This document shows positions 1-13,159 of a DNA stretch of 64,000 nucleotides, piece by piece. The translations under genes and the position numbers were made by a program. Source of the DNA: Oscheius tipulae (taxonomy: Eukaryota; Nematoda; Chromadorea; Rhabditida; Rhabditidae). Below the pieces are notes generated by a model. It was not told the DNA's origin, ran no database searches, and worked only from the letters and a program-made list of their open reading frames with translations. The stretch covers positions 8,122,001 to 8,186,000 of the forward strand of contig JASJZH010000004.1 of assembly GCA_037178975.1 (NCBI GenBank), read 5' to 3'. Position 1 is the first letter of the stretch. Each line of letters starts with the position of its first letter.

Positions 1-3000
1 CGAAAACATTGCCGCGATGGTCTGTATGAGAAAGGGCAATCGTACTAGGGCCTGTGGGAACTGGAAAGAGAACTGACAAGAGGCACTCTTTCGCGCGCCA
101 TGGACCGTAAGAAGACTGCCAAGCGTTGTCTAAGAGGAGATTAGCCGCGGCTATGCCACAGGGCAACGGCCGGGCTAACCTGTCTCAATTCCAAGCCAAG
201 CATAAGTACCGCCGAAATTAGCGCGCGACATGGCAGTTTTTGACAAAGCTACGGCTAATAAAGGGGAGATCGGAAACAATAGGGAAAGTGGAAGGATAAA
301 GGAAGCAACCTACCAAAAAGTGATTTTTTAATTTTTTTAGATTGCAACCGGGAAAAAGTTCTAGTTCAAAAACAAGAAACTATGAGACAATACTACAAAA
401 GTATTAGAAAACAGCTGTTTCACTTCTCGTCTCCTAAAGAGAGACAGGGTCACGAGTACACAACCTGTTGAACAGATCATCGATAGAGAGAGATGGTGTT
501 GGTTTCGCTTCACCGAACAAGGAAACAAGAAGATACTCAGCTCGGTTACAACTGAATAAGGTGGAGGGAAGAAAAGTGAAAAGAAGGGAGTTGAAGAAAA
601 GAGCGATGGACCGAAAGAAATACGAGCTTCAAGGACCATAAACGACGCGATGGTCACGCTGTTTATGAAAAGAACAGCATCTGCTAACCAACAAGCTTCC
701 AGGGACTACTGTGGAAATGCTGCAAAAGATTGGTGTTTTGGGTACAAAACATCGGTGGAGCTATATAAAAACTGTAGTGGGATCCAATACGAAAAAACGG
801 AATTGATAAGAAGCGGCTGAAGCAAAAGTTGATCGGGTCAGCTAAGAGATAAACTTCGGCGCACACTCATGAGGTCAATGATGCTCTTGCTGTCGATCGA
901 TATTCATCAAAGCAAATAGGCAGGGAGCCCAAAAAGGTGGGGACGCATCGGAGAGGGTGGGAGCAATAAGGCGCACAGGTAATTAGCATACACCTGGCAC
1001 CTGTCTCAAAAATGGAGAGATGAAGGTCAACCTTCCCGCCTAATTTAAAACCTTCAACACAAGATTCAGCACAATTAGTTTCGGCAAACAATGTCGCGTG
1101 TGTGCTGATTTGTTTGCTTAAAAGTGACCGGAACAAGGTTTTTGTATTGGGAGCGACGAAGCGCTAAAGCAGCTTGAACAGTCCCAGTCACAGGCGTCTT
1201 CAAGGAGTGTTCCGAGGAAGACTTCCTGTTTATTTAGGTCCTGACGTGGAGCTGTTTTCGCGTGGGATCAAAATGTGAATAAGCATTTGAGAAGAGATGG
1301 CCCAGGATGAATATTCTGTAATGATATGAACCAACAAATTTACACTCGTATCATCTAATGAACATATGGACAAGATCCGGTCTCTCCCGCACCATCTTTT
1401 GAACGTTTCTAGGTTGTACTTACAATCGGTGGCGCGTTTCTGGTAAACTTGAGCATTATTCAAGCCATCAAAAACTCATGGAATGGTTTCGGAATGCATA
1501 AACAGCACAGAAAATATAAACTTAATCGAAAATGTACTTTTATCGTCAGATCGACAGAGTCATGTTATGTGAATAATACTGAAGAGCGTCGGAGCGCTGA
1601 CTCGCATGATCAGTGTGAAGAAAACTACTATTTGATTTGAAAATGCCTTAAGCTTCGAAGGAGTTCGAAAAGTACAAGGCCTTTTGGTATTTTGGTTGTA
1701 TAGGCATTTGTGCCGTAGGCCCGAACACACTGCTCTAGAGCGAAATCTTGAGAGGCACTGCGCATAATTCATATGACGGAGGTAAACATGAAAGACACCC
1801 TCCAGGCTTGACTGTTTGCGCAACTGGCCTTCCAAGCCAACAGGGCGAAAACGCTACTATCACGCGCGGCGGAGCGGCGACTCTCTGGACTCACCTGTGA
1901 ACGTTGTCGAGTGTTCATGAGGGTGCCGTAGTCACTGCTGTTGCTGCTATAGTCGCCTCCTTGGCTCGTGTTGTCCACAAAGAAACCACTACTTTTTCGG
2001 AATTCGCGCGCCTGACGCGGTTCCATTGTGGCGAAACGTCTGAAAAACAGTTATGTTATGGGGTGAAGCAGGGTGTGGCTACTAATAGTTCATATTCTGT
2101 GATTTGCTTGGGCAAAGATACCGCATTTTTTTCAACAACGATCGTTCAAACTGACCGTTCCGGGGCAGAAGCTGCTGACAGTGTGGCATATCCTGTCTGT
2201 CCATAATGTCCCATCGTGTTCCAAGCGGACGATGAAGCATAGGTGGCCCCAAAATTCTTCGGCAGAGTATAATCTGCCCTATACCTCTGGGAACTGATCA
2301 TCGTGACCGTTGAGTCACTGTCTGTGGACTTTTTGCTCTAAACTTCATGATCCAGAAAGTGATAGACACTCAAACACCTGTAGGGAAGAGCTGGTCTCCG
2401 AGGTAGGGATGCCTTCAACGTCGTACGGTTGAAGCTGAAAATCGATAAATTGACAAAAAAAATATGAAGAGGGGATCGTTCACACGGCCCGACTGGAATA
2501 GACAATGAGAAAGGACGCCAGGTTACGAGCACCGTCCGTGATGACTAAGCCCGACTTTCTAGCTCCAACTTTATCACAAAGAATGTTTGAAGAACCTCTT
2601 GGGTTCAAGATAAGGCGTCTGATAGTAGCCACCCACCTGAGCCATAACAGTGTTCGCAAATGTAATAAGGACTAGTGTTATGGGCTGTTGCGAAAATAGT
2701 GGCTCGTAAGTTGGGAGAAGATGGACAAGATACTGATGAATGTGACCAACTAGTAGCCTTGTGACTGTTTCAATCAGAAGAATAATTGCAGGAAATTACA
2801 AAACCATCATGAGGGGACGCAAACAGATGATTTTCTTCTCTTGTGTGACGAGCATTTCACAGTTAGTTACTAGCTGTATAGGACTTGTATCTCATTAGCC
2901 CCTGATTATTGGAAAAACATGAGAAAGCTTTCACGTTTCACTTTAGCATAAAAGGTCGCTCACAATAGTCAGATGGACGCATTCTTCTAAGTTTATATGG

Positions 3001-6000
3001 TTTACATGTTCTGTTACAATGAGCTGTCCTCATTGACAGAAGAGGATCTCCACGAATAGAAACTCCTGCACACCTGTCACATTTTCAGCTTCAAACATGG
3101 ATATTTTCACAAACGGGTGCTTCTCACAAAACTAGGTGAGTAATCAAAGTTGAAATGCAATCGAAGGACACTTCAAAATGTCCAACCCGCCGAAATCATA
3201 CAGTACTCACCTTCCTGTTATTTTCGTCATAGGCTCTGATGATCTCATCAAAATTAAAGTTGCGTAGTTGTCGTCTTGAACGCGACATGGTTTAAAGACC
3301 CGTATTGCGTCTCTATGGCAAAAAGAGAAAGACAGAGAATGAGAGGCGTGGGAACGGCTAGGACCAAGAGAGCGGGCCTCGAGATGAATCAACGGACAAT
3401 AAAAGACAGAAGACGGTTCGATATTTCTATGAGACTGATATGAAAGAAAAAAAGAGTAAAGTGAAGACGGGAAAGTGGCGGGTATATTGTTTTGACATGT
3501 TTTTCTGATAACATTCGGCTTTAAACAAACACTTACCCAGGCGACACGGGAGAGTCTATCTGATTGAAGTGGTCGGTAGGCTAGGGGAGCCACTGGTTGC
3601 TGAGCGATGCGTCTCTGTCGAACCTTATTGGCCTAAAAATGAGTTTTTGTCAGTCTCCGTTGACAAAACTTTATGTTTCGTCTCCTCTCTCTTTCTCGGC
3701 AAAGTAACAACGGCCCTCACTTGCTGGCAGCCCAATGACGGATGATTCCAGTTGATAGAGTCTAAAACTTTTTTATGGTATGTTGGATAATTTAATGGTA
3801 CAGAAATCAATCGAGGCCCCTATTCAGTTATCTGCTATTTCAATCGGTTTGTCTTTTCGACACTGGAAAATCGAAAAGGGTTCGGGTAGGTTTCCTAGGA
3901 GCGGCAAACTTTTTATGTGAAGGATATCTCCGAAATGTGCTAAGACAGCTAAAGAAGCGAAGATAAGGGTGTTATGGATTAATGGCTTAGGGATTTTCAG
4001 AGACATTTTTAAAACGTTCAGTACCAAACACGGTTCACAAAGTCGTAATGAGCAAGCTGGTCTTGAGGAAACACAGATCAGCTTCAATCTACCATACTTG
4101 GCGTCTTATGTTGCTCTTTGTAATCATCAATCAAAAGATGGCTAGCCAAAACATTGAAATGTTAACCGGTAGCTAGAGAATTGGAACATCAAAATGGGAA
4201 ACGCTTCTTAATTCTAAAGACCAAGTCTTCTTTAAAGAAAGCTCTGCAACTTCCGCTGGGGAAAATGAGGCTAAGGCGAGAATTACGCCTGTGTGTGCCG
4301 CAAAAGTGAAAAAGAAAAGGAAAACAGGTCGTCTGTGACAAAGACCACTGGACCTTTCAACCCTAATTGGACTTTAGAAACCCATACCTCCTCCACTGAG
4401 ATTCCGATCTCTAAAAGTTTTGGCGTCAATGAACGCGACCCCAGTCGGATTGGAGCTGATGATGTTCAGACGCTCAGCACTGAAAAGGGGCATTTGAGAC
4501 GCATAAAGACAGGTGCGGAATCATAAAAAAAAAACTTACGGTTTGGCTCTGAGAGAAAACATTTTGAGTCTGTGGGGATGATGAGGGGATAGCGGATAGC
4601 TCTATAATTATCGCTCGCGGTTGCGGATAATTTCCGGCTCACAATGTGATGGTGGGAAGGGTCATCAACTGGGAGAGAAGAGTTGTTGCCAAACTTTGTA
4701 CAACACTAATAACTATCCCGACCACAGGAACCGGGAAACATTAGCATTTCAAAGGCTGGAATTTGTCATTCGGCGCCTAGTTTATCGGATGCTATCAGCA
4801 GGCTGCGAGAGCGAAAATGTGTGGAGGTAGTCGGCAGAGCCATAGGTGAAGGTTACAAGAGAGGACACATAGCGGTAAACGAGGTTATATGGCAGATAAG
4901 GGCAAAGACGAAAGGACGGACACGACTCATAAAGCATTATGATTGCAGGTCATAGACGCTGGACCACCTTGGAGGCGAACACATAAACATTGAGAGGCGC
5001 GTAACTGTGGGACTCGGCTAGCAGCAGTGCAGCCTAGAATAATCGAGGGTAATGTGACAAGGATCTTATGGCATAGCGCTGAATTTTTATTGGGACGTCT
5101 GCGAAGTGGGGAAGCTTTGAGATCAGCTTGGAAAAAATCAATCTATCTTATCTGCGATATCTCAAGTAAGCCGATTTTATAGGAATTCAAAAGTATCCTT
5201 AGTTCACAGATGATGTTGTAAACATTTTTCGAGTTTATGGACTTAGCCCAGTCTCCTAGGCTGACGGGGTTTCTCGGAAGCACAATTTAATAACTTAAAG
5301 GCCTTCTTCTGGTATTAGTTGAAAACTTATCGATTGAAAAGTCTTCTTTATCATAATAACAACTGACTCGGAGACCTTGATACGGAAATAATTGTAAAAG
5401 AGAGCGGTGGTGTGAACATAAGTTTCGTTTTTAAGCAAGCAGTATAACGCAAAACACTTACCATCTTTTGGTATACATTTCAAGTACACTTCAAAATAGG
5501 AAGGTAACGAAAATACGGATTACACTAAACAGGGTTAACGACTGTCCTGCCAAGTACCCGTCGGTGAAAAACTCCATAAAAAGTGGAAGTGGCTGTGCGC
5601 TAAGAAATCGAAATCAAGCAAGCTCATTCACAACCGCACAAAAAACGATTGCAGCAGAACCAGTTCACAAACGAGAAAGAAGAGATTATTGGGGGAAAGA
5701 GAGAGAGAGAGTTAGGTTTGGAGATGGACAGGGCGGTGGTCGGTCAATGACATACCGATAAAGATCGTTTCCCCGATGGTCGACCCATTACCAAACTGTT
5801 TGTCTCCCTACTTCACAGGTTCGCGCAGCTTATGAACCTGATTATTTGATCAAGTTCTTTAACCTATTAGCTAGAATTCAAAAGTTCATAGTTTGCGGAA
5901 AAACTTGCGGATGGGTGGAAGTCTCTCAGTAACCAAGGACATCTTAGCACCCTTTGTGTCCATTTCAATGTCACAACTTTTTCGGCCGGAAAAAAGAAGA

Positions 6001-7913
6001 GCGGAGGCTAATTTTGCCCTTTGTTGGACACTTCAAGAAGTAAAATATAGGTTACCTGTGACATCTTCGTTTCTGTTGGCGGATCATGTTGTCGGATAAG
6101 TCGAGGCTGAAAGAAAAAATACTATCTGAGAAGGGAAGGATATAGGCCGGGCTCAAAGCAGCCAGCCGGCCTAGAAATCGGTGGCTGGCGATTTTGCGCA
6201 ATTCAAACAATGCAGCTTGCTCCCACTCTGACTCTCGCTATAATGAAAAACACTGTCTGCGTTGACCAAATAGAACATTTGTGGACGGTCATTCTTGTTC
6301 ATTACATATTAGCTAGCTTTTATTTTATTTATTCCTACATCGTGTACTGAATTTCAGCCTAATTAGTACCCATATCTGCGCGCTCGCACCCGTACCATCT
6401 GTACAGCCACAATACGTAGGTTTATATAACCGGTGCGTCTTCTTTTGTAAACAGGAAGCTGTCCGAGGCATGTGAGCAAAAGATGTTCAAGTATTGCCTC
6501 CCGTCTCGAACAGAAACTGTTCGGATGGTAATCAGAAGGTTATTCAAAACTTCAATGCAAACCCACGAAACATGTACAAGCTGCAGCCCACAAATCACAC
6601 ATTCAAATGGTAACATGTGAACTTGACTGCTTCCATTTTGCTTTTTTTCAGTCTCAGCAAGACATTCAGAATTGTATTTTTTATCAAAGTAGCAAAGGTA
6701 CTCCCAGATTTTCACAAATACTTCAGTTGGTTATTAGACAGGAACAACTTAAAGACCGAAAAGAAAAAGACACAGCTTGCTGAGCGTCTGCTAAAGATCC
6801 TCTTGGAGTCTTGCCCAGATCAAGCTCTCGATATTTTTGTTTGCTCGCCTAATGATCCAATGATCCAGTCAAGAGATGTGCACCACATTCCGGAAGACCA
6901 ATCGGGTTAAACTTGGGTGGACTCTTTCGTAGTTTGATTCTTGACTCATATAAGTATTGCAAAACGAAGAGGACAAGAAACCAAGTCGATTTACCTGGTA
7001 GTTGTGAGCAGAAGTGGCCCATCCTGAGTGTTGAGTAAATAGATGGGCTTCCAGGGCATTTCGTATTTTGGAACAGAGAGACGACTGAGAGGATGAGACG
7101 GACAAACTCAAAAGAAACGCATATTCAAAGGCACAAAGGAACGTTCTGTTTGTCGGTTTGCTGTGTATTGCTCACAGCTAGCCTCGAAGTTATCGCAATA
7201 TCGCCCGAGAATCGCGGGAACAAATATGGCAAGTGACAGATGGCAAACAGTTTTGCTGGAAACGCAGTACTGAGTAAGAGAAGAACGTCTTGGGTTCTAG
7301 AAGTTACTAAAACTGGCTCTCAAAACCCCGAACTCTGTTATGGTACACTAATGAGCACCAAGGAGGAGAGCTGTCATACTTTGTTCGGCCTCCCTCTGAA
7401 ACTATTAAGCTGGTTTTTAAACTTTTATTTATATATGTTTTGATGTTTGACTGGCTACTCCAACAATAGCTCAAAATGTTATCAGTATCCATCAAACAAT
7501 AGTTCGCTCTCTTGAACGGCAGTTCGTCTCCCGATTGACGTGAAGCAGTGTGACAGTTTTACTCTCGTTTATTGTCTCTATTTTCCGAGACGGGTTTGGT
7601 TCCTGTTCAGCTCTGTGATCTGGCTGTTCGGAAACTCGGAAGTCTAAAAAAGAGCAAAGAAGTGGTTGTAAACATTGGACGGAATCAATCGAGTGATGTC
7701 AACGGAAATAGCATTCAGTAAAGAGACAATATAAGAAAACCTTGCAGCGACAACCGCCTGACTCATACAATGTGATTTTTTGATACTTTTTTGCTCTTAA
7801 TAAGTTTTCTTGGCAAAGAACAGCCTTTCCTTAAACATGTGCAAGACTATCATTTTTCTTGAGCCCCGGAACCAAAGAGAGAATACTAAATGCTGGCTGG
7901 TTGTCAAGAGTAG
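1..7913. other. No convincing gene; intergenic or unique DNA
   Basis: I find no run of exons with consistent splice phases, no recognisable protein domain and no clear repeat array here. The open frames are short, lack splice context and do not resemble protein families I know. The only stretch with some coding character is a possible single exon at 6652-6910, listed separately. A short GA-rich run lies near 5697-5711. A distant 5' exon or an RNA gene cannot be excluded by reading alone. Confidence 0.5.
6652..6910 (+). CDS. Possible terminal exon, unknown protein
   Basis: A strong polypyrimidine acceptor (CTTTTTTTCAG) ends at 6651 and is followed by an 86-codon open frame to a TAA. The frame is hydrophobic at first (FRIVFFIKVAKVLPDF), then basic and helical (LAERLLKILLESCP), and ends DVHHIPEDQSG. 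There is no in-frame ATG near the start, so it would be a 3' exon, and I found no matching upstream exon. No family is recognised. It may be chance. Confidence 0.22.
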
Positions 7914-8360
7914 GAAGTTGACAAAGTGTATACACATGAGTTGCTTAGAAGCTGGCTCAATAAATTTTTGGTTTTCTGCACCAATCTACGACCGGAACAA
8001 ATTGCAAGAATTTATCTCTATTATCCCCACATCACTTCCTCAACCTTAGTAACAGTCTTGTTCATCACCTTCGCCTTGATGTCAGTTTTGCATCAATTAT
8101 TCAAGTTTTGGCTTTATATAAAGCTGATTTCTTGGATGTTTAGTGAGGTGTCGAACTTCACGGTGATCATCGGCATTTACGCACTCGCGCGGGATGTGTT
8201 ACACTTGATCGTGCGTCACTTAGCCGCCATATATGAAGGCATGAAGCAGGTAACTTTCTGCTTCCTTTCGATTGCCTTTTGAAGAAGATCTATGATTTTT
8301 CAGTTATTTTGTCGGTTGAAGTATTACAGTAGCCCTACCGTCCCACAAACACAACCTTGA
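7914..8360 (+). CDS. Small multi-pass membrane protein, 5' end unresolved
   Basis: Two exons join in phase: 7914-8249 (ending ATG AAG CAG before GTAACT) and 8304-8360 (after TTTTTCAG, ending CAA CCT TGA), giving about 130 residues. The first exon contains at least two strongly hydrophobic segments, one around TLVTVLFITFALMSVL and one around NFTVIIGIYALARDVL, and the tail ends in a short polar stretch, SSPTVPQTQP. The frame is open upstream only to a TAG at 7911-7913 and has no ATG, so a 5' exon is missing from this model. I do not recognise the family. Part of a chemoreceptor or a small ER membrane protein are both possible. Confidence 0.4.
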
Positions 8361-8648
8361 ATCCTGTGAACTGTTCCTACATAAACCGTTCCTTCTACCC
8401 ACGTGTCAACATATGTGGTCCTTCTTTTCTCTACCGTAGTTCATAAATGGTCAGAAAGACCTCTGCTGTCCACATCACCGCCTATAAATTATGGCATTTA
8501 CAACCACGACTGAAGAATGAAACGCGTCGGCCAATAAAGTCCAGCCGCGCTTCTCCCCTATTCAGTCAGTTCGGTGTCCAGTCCCTTATGTACACGTCTC
8601 CATTTCTTTCCTCTTTCGTCGTTTCGGCATTTTTTTGTATTCCAGGCT

Positions 8649-10871
8649 ATGCAGCTGACCCCTCGTCGCCATGAACTCATCTCTTGTCTCTTGCTGGGAA
8701 TTGCAACTTTGTTCATGTACCTGGCCTACCACACTCAGGCCTTCATTACTGAGGCTGTGGTAAAATCCAAGCATGAGAGAAATTCGACGATTGATGAGTT
8801 TGCTGGATACAAAGGGTTGGTTTCCAACAGAATTGTAGTCTCATTTGCTGTAGGCAATACACATCAAATGGTTTTCCCAATTTGGTGAAAGTTGCCTTAG
8901 ACAATATTTTATTCAAATTGATAACTTTTTAAGGTTAAGGTTAAGGGAAAGTGGATAAGTGAAATTCTTGACTGTGACAAGCTGTAGGGTATCAATGAAA
9001 TCCAACGGTCGCAAACAAGACTAATAATAGAAGTCAAGCCGTTATCCTAGACACTTTAACCGGTTCCTCTCGTCAGTTGATCTTTAAAGATTTTTCCATT
9101 TGTCATTTGGAAGTTTTTCGATTCACCAAAGCAGTTCACCGAAACGAGGGGTAGCTTTTTTGGTTGTTGTTGCACTTTCAATGAAAGGCAGCATCGAGTA
9201 GGCCACGTGTCGAAGGCACACGGAAGAGTACCAAGAAAAAACAAAGTATCGTAATTTTTCAGTCAAGCTATCCACAATGCTGCCTTTGCGATTGCTTCAC
9301 TTTTCACGCCTGCCCTCCTCCACTACCTCTCGTCAAAGTGGGTATTGGTCCTAGCCGGAATCTTCTTCTCGTTCTACCACATTGGATTTCTGATGCCCTT
9401 CAACATCTACTACTTCTATGCCACCCAAGTTCTAATGGGTTTGGCCTACTCCCGTTAGTTTTCTGCTCTCGACCTCGTAAAAAATGCTGACCTTTTTCAG
9501 TGTACAACAATGGTGAAGGGGCCTATCTGGCCGAACATTCATCTCGCCGAACGGCGGAATCAAATGCTGGAATTGAGACGGCTGTTGGTCATACCAGGTC
9601 GGAGAGAAATGTCAGCTTTTGAAAAATGTTTGAATTGCAGTATGTTGGGAGGAGGATTATGCATGATCGCGGTCTTTCTCTTCTTCCCACATGTCTCCAA
9701 TGCTGCCATTAACAAGACCAGTGACTTCAGGGCTTTTGAAGAGTTTGACATCAAGGTTTGCATGGCAGGTATTTTCGGACAAAGTAAAGTTTTAAGACCA
9801 TCTTCGGAACCTTCTTCATCTCTTCAATTGTCGGCATTGTACTCTTTGCTCTCCTTCCTAATAAGCAGCAGCCTGACAGCATCGCCAACAATTCTCCACG
9901 AGTCATTCCTGGAATGAAACAACACTTTAGTGAGCGTGCTTCTTGATACAAAACGTTCTTTTTTCTAGAGAATCTGTACCTGGCCATTATCCATACTAAC
10001 TCTCTTCTCCTTGGAGTCACTTTCATCTATATGGGTCTCATCGTCTCCTTCATGCTTGGCGTTTATCCTACGACGCTGTCATTCACGAGCTCTCTGAAGA
10101 ATGACCACTACATCGTGGCCATCTACGCCTGTTGTGTCGGAATCGGAGAAGCTTTGGGAGGACTCTTCCTTCGTCCCGTCATCAAGCGATGCGGAAACTA
10201 CAAGCTGATCACAACGATGTTCTTCCATATAGTGGTCGTCATTATTCTGCTGCTTCTAGCGTTTTTGTCTGTTCCTGACAGGGCGACCTTCGCCATCTCT
10301 AAGGATGATCATCTGCTCCTGACTCCTAGGCGAGTTATTTTCCGTAATTTACCACTGTCTTGTCTGAATGTGCTGGATATACCAAAAGATTCTGTAGCGG
10401 ATAGCACTTAGCATACGAAACTAGTAACGCTTATTTGGTCGGTCTCAAACAATCTCGACAAATCTTTAACAATCTTTATAAATTCCAGCCGTTGGATCGC
10501 TTCTGTGATCGGAATCCTCATCGGACTTGCTGACTACACTATCACCATGGCTCGGGCTGTCATCTGCCAGTATGCAATTCCTGAGTCTCGAAGCGAAGTC
10601 TTCTCTCTGGCTCGGCTCTACCAGGTAATAGGCTCATTGTCACCAATCCAAAAATCCCTTTTAGTGCATCTCCTCTTCTATTGTTCTAGCGATTTCTTCG
10701 CATTTGACGGTCACATACTGGCTGATCATTCTTCTTATCGGACTCATCGCTGGAACCGCTACGTTTGTTGTGGTCGAGCGGCGGACAAACGCTGACAGTG
10801 GAAAAATCGCTCTGAAAAACGATGAGACCCCGATTGAGGAGGACGTCCGTGAGGAGTCCAGCGTTGTATAA
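8649..10871 (+). CDS. UNC-93-like MFS membrane protein, copy 1
   Basis: Eight exons (8649-8815, 9263-9453, 9501-9597, 9641-9755, 9797-9929, 9969-10329, 10489-10624, 10665-10871) encode 468 residues. It starts MQLTPRRHELISC, has about a dozen hydrophobic segments, and carries the motif pattern of the UNC-93/MFSD11 group: GEGAYLAEHSSRRT near residue 125, and ARAVICQYAIPESRSEVFSL in the last third. UNC-93 of C. elegans modulates a two-pore potassium channel; the role of this paralogue is unknown. The acidic C-terminal tail (about 35 residues) is cytosolic by inference. Intron 6 (10330-10488) uses a GC donor (AG|GCGAGT). This is the only join I found that keeps frame, and it restores the TPSR stretch seen in copy 2. 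The intron at 9756-9796 is only 41 nt. Confidence 0.88.
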
Positions 10872-12912
10872 TATCCCCCATATTGCCACCATTTTCTAAG
10901 CATCGACAAAGTCCCAATGTTGGGCTTAATTGACTAACAAAACCAACTGAGATCCGGGTATGTGATCATTTTTTTGATCCAATAAATGTGCAATTATGGT
11001 TTTTTCTCAAGAACAGGGATGGGGGGAAGAGTAAATCCTTCTGACGCAGTTTTCCAGTCAACTGACGCAGAAAACGGTTGATAAGGCTTCGAGGCAAACA
11101 GTTCTGGGCGATAGTGAGATGAGAGTGTACGGTATCGTCCAAAAATAGAGATTTGAACAATTAGGAATGGACTGCATCTGGGACAAGGTACAACTGTTAT
11201 CGATTCTTAGCATTCAGCCATACCTCGCTGTTCAAGTGTGAGATTCATTCTCTCGATTTTTCGAGATTAGTTAATGATTCAATTTTTTCACCTAGATCCG
11301 TCAATAACTAACGTAATAGATGCTTTAACCGCATCACATCTTGCAGTACGAAACGTCGCATCTGTTTTACCAGGTAAAGTTCCAGCGGTACAAACCTATA
11401 CGACTATACCGCTGATCTTTCCAAACTAAGCTACTCGGTACGCTCCGAAGCTGGTCGGTGTAATCTTTTAGATCATGTTTATTGTTCCCGTCAGGATTGC
11501 AACGGGCCGAGCCTTTTTTTCAAAAAAACCGTAAATTGTGAACTCTTTAAGAACAATCAGGTACCGTCTTTATCTTATTTGGATGGACACTCTCTGTTCT
11601 TTAGAAATCCCTCTTCCTTCTCAAGATAAGATGTTTGCTTGCAAGAATGCTAGCATCTCTTTCAGTGACAACGCAGTTATTTTCTTCTCACTTTTTATCT
11701 CTTGACTATAAATTGTCTGATGAAGACAAAAGTGATGAGCGTCGTCTCTATTCTTTGGCATTCAAGTTCTTCAAGTTCATGCGTCTGATCATCTATTTGA
11801 TAGCATTGATTGGGATAATCGAAGCAGAGGAAGAGCTTCTTAAAGTCTTATTGACGTGATTTTGTGTGTGCCATGCAAACGTTATGGTTTCAGAGATGAC
11901 CCGAAGAAAGAAGAAGAGGATGTCATAGAGCTTCCACTATTCACTCAGAGGTCCACTTATGTTGAAGTGTCCCTCACCTATTTTCTCCTATTCTATTGGC
12001 AGTTTCCACGAGTTCACGACGTTTTCCACAACAACTTCTCGAAGCATTTCTCTCACAAGGATTTACCTCTCACAGTAAATCAGACGAGTTTCAACTGCGC
12101 TTTCAAGAGAAAGAAAAATTTCACGAAGATAATGTATCGAATTGAAAAATAAACTTCACTTTATTATTGAAGGCTCACTGGATTTTCAAAATCGTTTTCA
12201 GATAAGTTTGACATTGTTGGATAACACCCTGTCGCAAATAGAAAAGATAAAAATTCTCGAAGCTTTTCTGAAGTGCCACAATTACTGAAACCCCTTGGTT
12301 GACTGAGTGTTTGTGAACCATATGATCACAATACTCTTTCCAATCCTCTTCGGTACATTATTAGGTCGTCCGTACCCACTATCAGATCTTAATTAGCGAT
12401 GCGCACCCGGTACATTTCTGTCCTGGACATTTAGCCCTCGGTCACGTCTACCACCTTATTGTCTCTCTTTCTCACTATCCGTACAGTCCCAATCCTGATC
12501 TTTGAGATGGTTTATGCAAATGTCAAAGATCAGACGATGCCTATCACGGGATTCATCACATGTTTGTGAGGAAGGAGTTGCGCAACGGTGGCCCACTGTC
12601 CCATTTAGATATGCACTCCGGACGCCTCCAGCCGACCTCCATCTTGTCATTGTTCTAGCCGAATAATTGCCCTATTGTATTTTTTGCTTTTTTGTACTAC
12701 GTCCTGTAATTAGCTACCTTGTACGCTGTTGGTTGTTTCAGCTTACAAAGAGCATATGCTGCACGCTTTTTAAAGCCGCTTTTGGTTATACGAACATTTG
12801 TGCCGGGCTAACAGGAATTCAGTAAATTTATTTTTACTGTCTGCCCTCCAAGTCACATACATAAGCACAACTATTTTCAGTAGTTCTGCTGTCCCTCGTC
12901 GACGGCCACCCA
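10872..12912. other. Intergenic, with one doubtful ORF pair
   Basis: An AATAAA lies about 110 nt past the stop of the first UNC-93-like gene (10980-10985) and may serve as its poly(A) signal. Two overlapping open frames on + (11635-11859 and 11856-12152) look partly protein-like: a charged stretch DEDKSDERRLYSLAFKFFKF, then a hydrophobic segment, then a frame with DDPKKEEEDVIELPLF. I could not join them with splice sites or match them to a family, so they are not called as a gene. Confidence 0.4.
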
Positions 12913-13159
12913 ATGGAGAAAGAAGACAAGCCCACCACCGAAAATGTAGTCGTCGATGATGTTTCCGAGGAGAAGAAGGATCTGAGTTCGCTGCCAGTAC
13001 CAGGGAACCCGCCACTGCCACCTAATGCGTCCATGAAACGGTAACTTCCTTTCTTGTCAAAGTGGGGTTTCGCCGCATCATTTTTCTCTATTTGACCAGA
13101 TCATTGTTCACGTGTTCCAAGTCTCGAACATTACCAATGAACATGCACAGCGTTGACAT
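12913..13159 (+). CDS. Two exons of an acidic/Pro-rich protein, incomplete
   Basis: Two exons join in phase: 12913-13040, starting MEKEDKPTTENVVVDD and ending at AA CG|GTAACT, and 13100-13159, from ATTTGACCAG to GAC AT|GTGAGT. The product so far is a 62-residue acidic then Pro/Ser-rich then basic segment with no transmembrane stretch. In-frame codons upstream of the ATG (VLLSLVDGHP after a TTTTCAG) could be the end of a signal peptide, which would make it a secreted precursor. A possible third exon starts at 13643 and stops after about 20 codons. No family is recognised, and the start and end are both uncertain. Confidence 0.4.

Noticed and set aside
3207-3593. Longest ORF in the first 5 kb (-)
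   Set aside because: Composition is random-like, with no splice sites or domain.
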